Positions 1 to 6,847 of a DNA stretch of 14,339 nucleotides are shown piece after piece. The notes beneath the pieces were generated by a model. That model was not told where the DNA came from, made no database searches, and saw only the letters and a list, made by a program, of their open reading frames with translations. The stretch is taken from positions 1 through 14,339 of the forward strand of contig CASBQH010000079.1 of the NCBI GenBank assembly GCA_949127695.1, given 5' to 3'. The DNA is from Synechococcales cyanobacterium PMM_0073. GTDB lineage: Bacteria; Cyanobacteriota; Cyanobacteriia; Elainellales; Elainellaceae. Numbering within the stretch: the first letter of the stretch is position 1; the number at the start of each line of letters is the position of its first letter. The translations under genes were made by a program, and so were the position numbers.

Positions 1-212
1 AGCCGACCCATTTCAACACTGACGGCATCAAAGCGATTATCACTAGGGCGATAGGATAGAAGTTCCATGCCAATGGGTTCACCCGTCGTTTCATCTTTGA
101 TCAAAATAACCCCATCGCCGAGTTCGGTGGCGATTTGATTTTTGCGGGGCGGTTGCCAAAAGACGGTCAACAATTCCATCTCTGGTTCATAGTAAATCTT
201 CACTTGTGCCAT
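1..212 (-). CDS. DUF2283 family small protein, C-terminus outside the window
   Basis: The reading frame opens with ATG at 212-210 and runs off the left edge after about 70 codons. The protein starts MAQVKIYYEPEMELLTVFW and continues with a segment resembling 'ELGDGVILIKDETTGEPIGMEL', the pattern of DUF2283 proteins: a short beta-rich fold with acidic turns and a conserved G(D/E)...IGIE-like strand. A good ribosome site (AAGGAGAA) lies just upstream, inside the end of the preceding gene. The start overlaps the stop of the 101-residue gene by 13 bases, so the two are probably translationally coupled. In many cyanobacteria DUF2283 genes sit next to small RelE/BrnT-like genes, which suggests an antitoxin-like role. 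That role is inference; only the family resemblance is visible. Confidence 0.75.
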   Translation of the reverse strand, partial: MAQVKIYYEPEMELLTVFWQPPRKNQIATELGDGVILIKDETTGEPIGMELLSYRPSDNRFDAVSVEMGR

Positions 213-505
213 AGGGTTTCTCCTTCTTTGATTGCATCGGTTTGATAGGCTGTGATCAGGAATCCATCGCCATTTAAGCGGCGAGTAACGGCAACTACCC
301 AGCGTTTTTCTTTGAGAACGAGGTAGAACAACAGCAGGTTAGGATCGCGGCTACTACGGCGAATTTCATCGGGATCGGTCAGTGCTTGTTGGATTTCTAC
401 TTCCAGATCACCGATGTCTGGATGCTTGATGATCAACTTCTCCCAATATTCTTCTGAGGTGCGGACGGTAAAGTTTAAGGGCGTGAGAATTTCAAATTTA
501 TTCAT
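200..505 (-). CDS. 101-residue conserved protein, putative toxin partner of the DUF2283 protein
   Basis: The protein is small and soluble, with no signal peptide or membrane segment. It has the pattern of a cyanobacterial family seen with DUF2283: EYWEKLIIKHPDIGDLE near residues 20-35, then an LTDPDEIRRSSRDP segment, a strand-rich LLLFYLV stretch, and the C-terminal block GFLITAYQTDAIKEGE. The 'L..PDEIR.S..D' helix followed by strands and a late (I/V)T.Y motif recalls compact RelE/BrnT/DUF4258-type nuclease folds, but I cannot identify catalytic residues with certainty. Its ATG at 505-503 shares four bases (ATGA) with the stop of the upstream transposase-derived frame, and a G-rich ribosome site (AGGGGGG) lies about 10 bases upstream. 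It overlaps the DUF2283 gene by 13 bases. The toxin role is inferred from context. Confidence 0.72.
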   Translation of the reverse strand: MNKFEILTPLNFTVRTSEEYWEKLIIKHPDIGDLEVEIQQALTDPDEIRRSSRDPNLLLFYLVLKEKRWVVAVTRRLNGDGFLITAYQTDAIKEGETLWHK

Positions 506-540
506 GAGTCATCACCCCCCTGAGGCTCTACCCCTTCCGC

Positions 541-1025
541 ACTATTGAATATCTGCGGTTTCCCAACATCTAATGCAGATTCTAATGCTTCTAAACAAAA
601 ACTCACATCCATCGTATTGGACACCCTCCAGGCTAAAACATATCGGCTGTACCAATCCAAAATCGCTACCAAATACACAAACCCCTGCGGCAGCCTCAAA
701 TAGGTGATATCCGTACTCCAAACCTGATTTGGCTCATCTATCTTCATCCCTTTGAGCCAATATGGATACCGTCTGACCTTCTCCCCTGGCAAACTGGTTC
801 TCGGTTTGGCATAGATTGCCTCAATCCCCATCACGCGCATCAGTCGTGCGACTCGTTTATGGTTGACAGGCTCGCCTTGAGTCGCCAACTAAGCTGTCGC
901 CGGATGCCGTAAAACGGCGTGACTATCTATTGAGCGTCAATAAGATTCATCAAATACAACTCGCATCTGATCGACGGCAACGGGTTTGTAGTACCAACTC
1001 GAACGGGGTACATCATACAGCCGCT
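541..1025 (-). pseudogene. decayed IS3-family transposase (OrfB, rve integrase core), truncated and frameshifted
   Basis: The open part (888 down to 541) carries the typical IS3 OrfB stretch NHKRVARLMRVMGIEAIYAK, then NQVWSTDITYLRLPQGFVYL with the first catalytic Asp of the DDE triad. The match stops after 'PQIFNS', exactly where a normal protein has the second Asp (NSDQGSQFT). From about 541 the frame continues into 12 unrelated residues and stops at 504-502, so the second and third catalytic residues are lost. Upstream, the same gene continues in broken frames: DVPRSSWYYKPVAVDQ (about 1014-967), ELYLMNLIDAQ (962-930), an in-frame stop at 929-927, then TPFYGIRRQLSW down to 885. A frameshift near 886 leads into LATQGEPVN. 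Two frameshifts, a nonsense codon and a 3' deletion make it inactive. No terminal inverted repeats or OrfA were found. Confidence 0.85.
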
Positions 1026-1245
1026 GAAAGCCGCCCGTAGCAAAAGCTTCGAGTCAGGCTATAGGTAAATTCACCGACAGTCTCTAGAGTCGATCATCAG
1101 CCGAGCGCCTGCGTAATATTTCTTAAAATGAGCGGCGGTCAGATCAAGATTCGGTGATCTGGCGGCCAGATTTCCGCAATCTCTATGATGTGAAGCTAAA
1201 TTGGACAGGCTATTCTCCTAAAGAGCAATTTTTGAGCCTGCCTGC
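1026..1245. other. unassigned sequence between the IS3 remnant and the propeller-protein gene
   Basis: No gene, RNA or clear promoter was recognised here. On the minus strand a short frame (about 1199-1074) reads NLAARSPNLDLTAAHFKKYY and ends after about 40 codons. On the plus strand an unrelated frame of about 40 codons ends in a TGA at 1245-1247 that overlaps the ATG at 1246. Both look protein-like but are too short to trust. The stretch may hold the IS end, remains of an earlier gene, or the 5' leader of the downstream gene. Confidence 0.4.
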
Positions 1246-3165
1246 ATGACCCGATCGAAATCTCGCTCTCCCGTTCGCCGCATTGCGCTTTCTGATCGTC
1301 CCAGCGAGATTTCTAGCCAATTGGCTAAGCGCAAAGATCTGTTTTATCAGTTCAAGCTAGCGCGAAGCAGCCCGGTCTATCTCAGCCTTGATGGGTTTAC
1401 AGGCAACGCAGATTTGGCGCTGCTCAACCTCAAGCGCCAAGTGGTTGGCCAGTCTAAGCAGGCTGGTCAAGCCTCAGAGTTTATTAGCCGTCAGCTCAAA
1501 AAGGGCGCGTACCTAATCCGAGTTCGCAACAGAACCCTCAGCAAGACTCGCTTTCAGCTGCGGTTTAGCAAGGCTGACCCGCTGCCCAATCTGGGTGGAA
1601 CTGGCCTGAATACTGGCCTAAATACTGGCCTAAGTACTGGCCTAAACGCTGGCGCTACCCCCATTACCCCTGCCAACCTGCAAGCCACCGACGCGCTGCA
1701 ATCGGCAGATCGCCTCCGCTACAGCATTACCGGCGCAACCCGCAACGGCAGGCTCTTGCTCAACGGCGTTGCCCTCACCGTAGGCAGCAGCTTCACCCAA
1801 GCTGACGTAGATCAGGGGCGGCTGCTCTACCAAAACAACGGCATCAAGCTGCTGGGAACTGCCTCAAGCTCGCTGCTGAATGGCTCGCTGGTCTCAGGCT
1901 TCAACGTGCTGTGGGTGGGCACGGGCGGCAGCGACGGCGGCAGCGACACCGAAGTATTTTTTTACGACGGTAGCCAGACCTATCAGCTCACCCAAAACAA
2001 CGTCAACGAGCGAGCCGAAGGAATTGATGGCAATCATCTGGTCTGGTCGAGCCAAATTGGCGCTGCAAATCAGGGCATGGCCACCTACGAGCTGTTTGAC
2101 TACGACGGCAGTATTGCTCGGCAGCTGACTCGCAACAGCGTCAACGAGAATTTTGTCGGCGTGGCGGGCAACAGTCTGTTTTGGACAAGTCCGGTGGGAG
2201 CCGCCGACAGCACAGGCCGCGTCACCTCAGAGATATTTTATGCCGGGGCAGGGCAGGTGCGGCAGCTGACCAGCAACAGCGTCAACGAAGACCTCAGCGA
2301 CTTTGACGGCGCAACGGCAGTCTGGGAGGCGAAAGTCGGCGCGGCTGACGCCAGCGGTCGCCCCACGGGGGAAATCTTTTACTTTGACGGCAGCCGCGTC
2401 CGGCAGCTGACCAACAATAGCGTCAGCGACAGCGCGCCTCGGATTAGCGGCAGCAGAATTGCCTGGTCTTCTAAAATTGGCGGACTCAATTTGGGCGCAG
2501 CCACCGACGAGATCATGCTCTACGACGGCAGCAGCATGACTCAAATCACCCAGAACGACATCGACGATTTTATCGGCGATGTTAGCAGCAGCAGCATTGC
2601 CTGGATTGGCCGCAGCGGATCACTGAACGGGCTGGGAGTCAAGAGCTATGAGATCTATCGCGCTGATGGCCGCTCTGACGGCAGCAGCATTCAGCGCCTG
2701 ACCCAGAACGGCTTTGATGACTATGTGGTGGAGCTATCGGGCAATAATCTGCTCTGGCGCGGCTTGGCTGGAGCGCCGGACAGCTTCGGGCAGCGCAGCT
2801 ATGAGCTGTTTTTCAACGATGGCAGCAGCACCACCCAGCTCACCCAAAATCAGGTGGATGACCGCCCGGTTGGCTTGCAGGGGAATAAGGCAGTCTGGTT
2901 TAGCCCCACGGGGAGCCTCAGCGCCGAGGGAGTCGCCACGCGCGAAATCTTTTACTTTGACGGCAGCAGGGTGCGCCAGCTCACAGCCGATGCCAAAAAC
3001 GACGATTTTCCCAGCTTCTCCGCCCAGACTCTGGCTTGGCGCTCGACTGAGGGCGCAGTCTCGCAAATTTTTAGCTATGGCCTAGATGATCAGTTTAGCT
3101 ATACGCTGAGCGATGGTAGCAACCGGGTTTCGACGCCGCAGCTGTTCAAAATTCAGTCTGTTTAG
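1246..3165 (+). CDS. repeat protein with PPC-like N-terminus, cadherin-like domain and 44-51-residue propeller repeats
   Basis: This 639-residue protein has no signal peptide. Residues 30-108 resemble a bacterial pre-peptidase C-terminal (PPC-like) beta domain (YQFKLARSSPVYLSLDGFTG, then KKGAYLIRVRNR). Residues 119-134 are four copies of TGLN/TGLS. Residues 141-200 match the first half of a cadherin-like/CSPG repeat (LQATDA, YSITGATRNGRLLLNG, FTQADVDQGRLLYQNNG). Next comes a repeat of about 47 residues with the pattern E(I/L)F.YDGS...QLT.N.V.....GW....G. The landmark Trp recurs at 223, 267, 313, 360, 407, 453, 504, 551 and 598, implying an 8- or 9-bladed beta-propeller. The C-terminus (DQFSYTLSDGSN) looks like the missing second half of the cadherin-like domain. 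An extracellular, binding or structural role is likely, with no catalytic motif seen. There is no strong ribosome site before ATG 1246. The stop overlaps the convergent cdsA stop. Confidence 0.85.
   Translation: MTRSKSRSPVRRIALSDRPSEISSQLAKRKDLFYQFKLARSSPVYLSLDGFTGNADLALLNLKRQVVGQSKQAGQASEFISRQLKKGAYLIRVRNRTLSKTRFQLRFSKADPLPNLGGTGLNTGLNTGLSTGLNAGATPITPANLQATDALQSADRLRYSITGATRNGRLLLNGVALTVGSSFTQADVDQGRLLYQNNGIKLLGTASSSLLNGSLVSGFNVLWVGTGGSDGGSDTEVFFYDGSQTYQLTQNNVNERAEGIDGNHLVWSSQIGAANQGMATYELFDYDGSIARQLTRNSVNENFVGVAGNSLFWTSPVGAADSTGRVTSEIFYAGAGQVRQLTSNSVNEDLSDFDGATAVWEAKVGAADASGRPTGEIFYFDGSRVRQLTNNSVSDSAPRISGSRIAWSSKIGGLNLGAATDEIMLYDGSSMTQITQNDIDDFIGDVSSSSIAWIGRSGSLNGLGVKSYEIYRADGRSDGSSIQRLTQNGFDDYVVELSGNNLLWRGLAGAPDSFGQRSYELFFNDGSSTTQLTQNQVDDRPVGLQGNKAVWFSPTGSLSAEGVATREIFYFDGSRVRQLTADAKNDDFPSFSAQTLAWRSTEGAVSQIFSYGLDDQFSYTLSDGSNRVSTPQLFKIQSV
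1600..1647 (+). repeat. four tandem 12-base repeats encoding TGLN linker
   Basis: Copies start at 1600, 1612, 1624 and 1636, with unit ACTGGCCTAAAT and small variations at the last bases. They keep the frame and encode TGLN-TGLN-TGLS-TGLN between the PPC-like and cadherin-like domains. Because the unit is a multiple of three, slippage would change linker length without breaking the gene. Confidence 0.9.
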
Positions 3166-4025
3166 TCTGGCAGTAAAGGCAGCAAGAGCGTCACAAAATA
3201 GTAGACCAGCGGCGCAATAAACACATAGCTGTCAGTGCGGTCGAGAATACCGCCATGCCCCGGAATCAGCTGCCCCGAATCCTTCACGCCCGCATCGCGC
3301 TTCATCATCGATTCGGTCAAGTCGCCCAGCAGACTGGCAATCCCAATCAGCAGCCCCAGCGCCATACCGCTCAGCGGCGCGCCCGCCCAGCCCAGCGCCA
3401 GCGAGCCAAAGCTGGCCACCGCCATGCTGCCCAAAACGCCAAACACAGCGCCCTCAACCGTTTTTTTGGGGCTGATGTCCGTCAGGCGGGTGCGGCCAAA
3501 CAGCTTGCCAAACACGTAGGCACCAATATCAGCCGCCCAGATACAGCCAAAGGCCAGCAGCGTCACGCTGAGTCCCTGCGGCAGATCCGGGAGCGCAATC
3601 GGCCATTCCGGCAGATAGCCGCCTAGCGGCAGATTGGCGGTTTCGCCCAGGTTCCGCAGCCGCACCCAGTAGCTGGGCAAGTAGCCCGCATAAAACAGCC
3701 CCAAAATCGAAGAAGAAATATCGGCAATTGTGGCCAGCTTAGGCTGAAACAGCAGATAAAAGCAGATCAGCGTTCCGGCAACTGGCATCACCGCATCTAC
3801 TAGATTAGGCGTCAAATTAGCGGTGACTAGCAAAATCAAGCTGACGGCAATTGTGGTCTTGGCCGCTGGCAAAATGCCGGTAGCGCGCACTAGGTCAAAA
3901 TACTCTTGCAGCCCCAGATAGACAATCAGGCCAAAGCCCAGCGTGAAGTACCAGCCGCCCAAGACAATCATGCCCAGGGCTAAAATAATTGCAACGATGG
4001 CACTGAGCAGGCGCGGTAAAGGCAT
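3162..4025 (-). CDS. cdsA: phosphatidate cytidylyltransferase (CDP-diacylglycerol synthase)
   Basis: CdsA makes CDP-diacylglycerol from phosphatidic acid and CTP in the cytoplasmic membrane, the branch point for phosphatidylglycerol, an essential thylakoid lipid in cyanobacteria. The 287-residue protein is strongly hydrophobic, with about eight membrane segments beginning at residues 8-40. It carries the full CDS signature at residues 239-265: S..MKR....KDSG...PGHGG.LDR.D. Upstream, ISPKKTVEG (184-192) is the usual substrate-site block. Length matches the family. It starts at ATG 4025-4023 without an obvious Shine-Dalgarno sequence. It is the last gene of a same-strand run after cbiT, with a 176-base gap, and its TAA overlaps the stop of the convergent propeller-protein gene by 4 bases, leaving no room for a dedicated terminator between them. 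Confidence 0.96.
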   Translation of the reverse strand: MPLPRLLSAIVAIILALGMIVLGGWYFTLGFGLIVYLGLQEYFDLVRATGILPAAKTTIAVSLILLVTANLTPNLVDAVMPVAGTLICFYLLFQPKLATIADISSSILGLFYAGYLPSYWVRLRNLGETANLPLGGYLPEWPIALPDLPQGLSVTLLAFGCIWAADIGAYVFGKLFGRTRLTDISPKKTVEGAVFGVLGSMAVASFGSLALGWAGAPLSGMALGLLIGIASLLGDLTESMMKRDAGVKDSGQLIPGHGGILDRTDSYVFIAPLVYYFVTLLLPLLPD

Positions 4026-4201
4026 AGAGCGTTGTCAACAATGCGGGATCTGGGAGCTGGAAATCCGGTTGCCTGACGGTTGGACTATGGTTAGACTGCG
4101 GGTCAGCTCAGACTCAGCATCAAAAACTTAGCGTCAAAAGCCAGTCAAGTAAGGCAGCTTGCGTATCTTAAACGTTAGCACCGATCCGCAGCGCTCAGCC
4201 G

Positions 4202-4804
4202 CTATTCCAGCTTTTCTCCACTTAAGACATAGATTGGATCAGAGGCCGCAAATACCTGGTGATTGCCGCGCGTTTCCAGGCGGTTGATGGCCGACTGCAC
4301 CACTTCGATGTTACGAGCTTGCAGCTCTGCCAGCCCTTCAGAGATCGCATAGAGCGTTTCAAAGTTGGTGGCTGTGGCCACGATTCGGCCTTGGGGTTGC
4401 AGCCGCAGCCAGACAGCCTGCAAAATAGCCTTCAGCGACCGCCCGCCTTCAATGCAAACGCAGTCAGGCGGCTGTGGTAGCAGATCCAAACAGTCGGGAG
4501 CCATGCCTTCGAGAATCTGCACGTTTTTGACGCCAAATCGCTCACAGTTGCGGCGGATCAGGCTGGCCACCTCTTCATCGCGCTCAATTGCCACAATCTG
4601 ACCGGCTGGGCAGAGCAAACCTGCCTCCACCGAAATCGTGCCCGTACCCGCCCCAATGTCCCACAGCACCGAATCAGCCTGGAGCCGCAGCTGGGCAATC
4701 AGCAGCAGCCGCACCTCGCGCTGGCTGAGCGGAATGCCCGGAAGCCGCTCAAATAGGGCATCCGGAATGCCGGGGGTGACGTAAGGCCAGAGGGGAGAAG
4801 GCAT
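4202..4804 (-). CDS. cbiT: precorrin-6Y C5,15-methyltransferase, decarboxylating subunit CbiT
   Basis: CbiT is the SAM-dependent enzyme that methylates C15 and decarboxylates the C12 acetate side chain in corrin-ring assembly for cobalamin. It is the equivalent of the C-terminal half of CobL. The 200-residue protein opens with the family hallmark PGIPDALFERLPGIPLSQRE (residues 11-30), then the SAM-binding motif I WDIGAGTGTISVE (48-60) and the acidic strand-end AIERDEE that binds the ribose. The matching CbiE half is not in this window. It starts at ATG 4804-4802, 41 bases after the decarboxylase stop on the same strand, so cotranscription is likely. In cyanobacteria cbiT is often found in this neighbourhood with cdsA and the decarboxylase; the association appears positional rather than metabolic. 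Confidence 0.93.
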   Translation of the reverse strand: MPSPLWPYVTPGIPDALFERLPGIPLSQREVRLLLIAQLRLQADSVLWDIGAGTGTISVEAGLLCPAGQIVAIERDEEVASLIRRNCERFGVKNVQILEGMAPDCLDLLPQPPDCVCIEGGRSLKAILQAVWLRLQPQGRIVATATNFETLYAISEGLAELQARNIEVVQSAINRLETRGNHQVFAASDPIYVLSGEKLE

Positions 4805-4845
4805 GGTTACAGAAAATGGTGACAGGAAATGATTATAGAAAATAG

Positions 4846-6348
4846 CTATAGCGAAGCAGGTAGAGAACCAGAAATCACGCTGAGGCTAGCCAGATCAGGA
4901 TCGGCACAGCCCGCTAAAACGCCGCCGTTGGCCAAGATTTGGCGTAGGCTGTGAATTGCCGCTGGGGTAATCACCTCGCCTGGAAACAAGATTGGAATCC
5001 CCGGCGGATAAGGACAAACTAGCTCAGCGCTGAGCTGCCCCACAACCTGCTCAATCGGCAATCGCTGCGCTGTGGCAAAGAAGGCATCACGCGGCGAAAG
5101 GGAGGGCGAGACTGGCAAGACTGGCAGAACTGGAGCAAGCACAGGCGGACTGGACAGCTCCAGGCCAACAGAGCCAGCGGCAAGCGCGGCAGGACTCTCG
5201 GCAGCGAGCTGTTGCAGCGCCTCGACCAGCTGCTTTAGATCAGCGGCGCTGTTGCCAAAAGTAATGATAAAGGTGAGCGAATGCAAAGCGGGCAGCTCAG
5301 CCGTGACCCGCAGCTTTTGGTGCAGAATTTCGTCTGCCGCAAAGCCCGTCATGCCCAGTCCAATCACGCCAACCGTCAGCCGCAGTGGATCGAGCGCCCA
5401 GCATCCAGGCTTGTCTAGGGGCTGCAAGATCGAAAGCCCCGGAATCTGGCTAATTTGCTGCTTCGCCGCCGCCGTCTGCCGCAAGGTTTCGCCCAGCAGC
5501 ATCTCGCCTTCTAGCGCCATCTGCCGTCGGGCGGCATCTAGAGAGGCCAGCAGCAGATAGTTGGGGCTAGTAGATTGGAGCAGCCGCAGGGCGCTAGCCA
5601 GCCGCTGGCGGTCAATCCGCTCGCCCTGGACATGCAGCATCGCCGCCTGAGTGAGAGCAGCCAGCGTTTTGTGAATCGACTGCACCGACAGATCGGCTCC
5701 GGCACTCAGCGCGGCGGGCGGCAGCTCTGGGTGGAAGGCAAAATGCGCTCCATGCGCTTCGTCTACCAGCAAGGGCAGTCCCTGCTGATGGGTCAGCTCG
5801 GCAATTGCCGCTAGGTTGCCGCAGATGCCGTGATAGGTGGGCGACACCACCAGCACTGCTTTGGCGTCAGGATGGGCGAGCAGAGCGGCCTGAACCTGAG
5901 CGGGTGTCAGGCAATGGGCAATGCCCCAGTCTGGGTCAAAGTCAGGTTCCACCCAGACTGGCAGCGCCCCAGAAAGCACGAGCGCCGACCAGACTGACTG
6001 ATGGACATTGCGTGGCAAAATCAGCTTTTCGCCCGGATTGCAGCTGGCCAGCACTGCTGCCTCTAGGCCGCAGGTTGAGCCATTGGCCAAGAACCAGCTC
6101 TGCTCGGCTCCGAAGGCCGCAGCAGCCAGCTCTTGCGCCTGTTCGATCACGCCTTCTGGGGCAAACAGATTATCCAGCTCCGGCAGTTCGGGCAGATCGG
6201 CTCGCAATGCCGCCTGTCCCAGCAGTTCGACCAGGGCGGCGGGCGCTCCCTGCCCTTGCTTATGGCCGGGGGTATGGAACGCGGCGCGTTCAGCGCGAGC
6301 CGTATGTTGCAGGCAGTCCAGCAGCGGAGCAGTTTGTTGATCAGTCAT
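4846..6348 (-). CDS. Orn/Lys/Arg decarboxylase family PLP enzyme
   Basis: This fold-type I PLP-dependent decarboxylase has 500 residues. The N-terminal FHTPGHK motif (24-30), the cofactor-ring His region LVDEAHGAHF (194-203) and the Schiff-base lysine in SIHKT (Lys227) are all present, and the C-terminal domain has CPYPPGIPILFPGE (445-458). Length and layout match the short cyanobacterial/Bacillus-type subgroup lacking the N-terminal response-regulator-like wing of the E. coli enzymes. Substrate (arginine, lysine or ornithine) cannot be decided from sequence. A Pro/Val-rich linker (about 399-418) joins the two domains. It starts at ATG 6348 with only a weak ribosome site. It leads the probable decarboxylase-cbiT-cdsA transcript and would feed polyamine or cadaverine synthesis in the cytoplasm. 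Confidence 0.92.
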   Translation of the reverse strand: MTDQQTAPLLDCLQHTARAERAAFHTPGHKQGQGAPAALVELLGQAALRADLPELPELDNLFAPEGVIEQAQELAAAAFGAEQSWFLANGSTCGLEAAVLASCNPGEKLILPRNVHQSVWSALVLSGALPVWVEPDFDPDWGIAHCLTPAQVQAALLAHPDAKAVLVVSPTYHGICGNLAAIAELTHQQGLPLLVDEAHGAHFAFHPELPPAALSAGADLSVQSIHKTLAALTQAAMLHVQGERIDRQRLASALRLLQSTSPNYLLLASLDAARRQMALEGEMLLGETLRQTAAAKQQISQIPGLSILQPLDKPGCWALDPLRLTVGVIGLGMTGFAADEILHQKLRVTAELPALHSLTFIITFGNSAADLKQLVEALQQLAAESPAALAAGSVGLELSSPPVLAPVLPVLPVSPSLSPRDAFFATAQRLPIEQVVGQLSAELVCPYPPGIPILFPGEVITPAAIHSLRQILANGGVLAGCADPDLASLSVISGSLPASL

Positions 6349-6538
6349 GGGAGATTGGTTAGTGAAAGACGACGTTGAACCAATCCAGCCGATTATTGAG
6401 CTTATTCAGGGGAAAGACTTCAGGTTAAACAATACCCCCAGACTGGCAAACTCCGAAAGTGGGTGATAGATTCGCGCAGCCCAAAGCTATCGGCTGAATC
6501 AGAGTCTGTCCAGAATTTTGTTGTTCTAAGGTATTGGG
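6349..6538. other. upstream region of the decarboxylase gene
   Basis: About 190 bases without a gene. On the minus strand a possible promoter reads TTGCCA, 16 bases, TAACCT, about 85 bases upstream of the decarboxylase ATG, but it is weak. The decarboxylase run must be transcribed from here because the next upstream sequence is the dead sulP tail. Confidence 0.35.
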
Positions 6539-6660
6539 CTAATTGTAACTAGCCAAGCGTTCGACCAAATCGGCGCTGGCGGCATTCAGGCCAATTAATT
6601 CCACATCAACTCCGGTGCGGCGGAACTTGAGCAGAATTTGATCGATTGCTCCACCTTTTT
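6539..6660 (-). pseudogene. C-terminal STAS-domain remnant of a SulP-family anion transporter
   Basis: Reading the minus strand down to a TAG at 6541-6539 gives [20 protein letters not shown] followed by [13 protein letters not shown], the last helix-strand-helix of the STAS domain that ends SulP transporters. Resemblance begins at about 6652. Immediately upstream the frame turns into unrelated residues ([11 protein letters not shown]) and meets a stop at about 6700. It is in the same orientation as the N-terminal SulP fragment at 8477-8695 and in the order expected if both came from one gene. Only about 35-40 residues of the domain remain, so it cannot function. Confidence 0.78.
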
Positions 6661-6681
6661 CGCCTTGCCCTGGGCTAAAAG

Positions 6682-6798
6682 ATGCGCGTAAAACAAGCTA
6701 AGACTGAGGCGTTAATTCGGTCTGTCTTTGCCAATTTGCCGCTTGCCTTAGCGATTGTCCCGATTGAAGTTCAAGCAGAAAAGTCTGGCTTCGGGTAG
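6682..6798 (+). CDS. possible small ORF or leftover N-terminus with signal-peptide-like sequence
   Basis: An ATG at 6682 opens a 38-codon frame. It has a basic N-terminus ([13 protein letters not shown]) followed by a hydrophobic stretch ([14 protein letters not shown]) with an Ala-X-type cleavage pattern, and ends at a TAG inside the loop and stem of the RTX terminator. No strong Shine-Dalgarno is present. It could be a chance ORF, or the leftover start of an exported protein brought in with the cassette. Weakly supported. Confidence 0.2.
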   Translation: MRVKQAKTEALIRSVFANLPLALAIVPIEVQAEKSGFG

Positions 6799-6808
6799 AA
6801 GCCAGACT
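6779..6808 (-). terminator. intrinsic terminator of the RTX gene
   Basis: A perfect 11-base-pair stem (AGTCTGGCTTC, 6782-6792, with GAAGCCAGACT, 6798-6808) encloses a 5-base loop. Reading the minus strand, the stem is followed by a short T run (TTTT, then CTG). It lies 40 bases past the RTX stop codon. The T tract is short, so termination may be partial. Confidence 0.8.
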
Positions 6809-6847
6809 AGAACCAGGAGTCAAAGTTTAGGCAGATGCTGCTTAGGG

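Noticed and set aside
5072-6378. Long plus-strand ORFs opposite the decarboxylase gene
   Set aside because: They are shadow frames of a GC-rich, clearly recognised gene on the minus strand.
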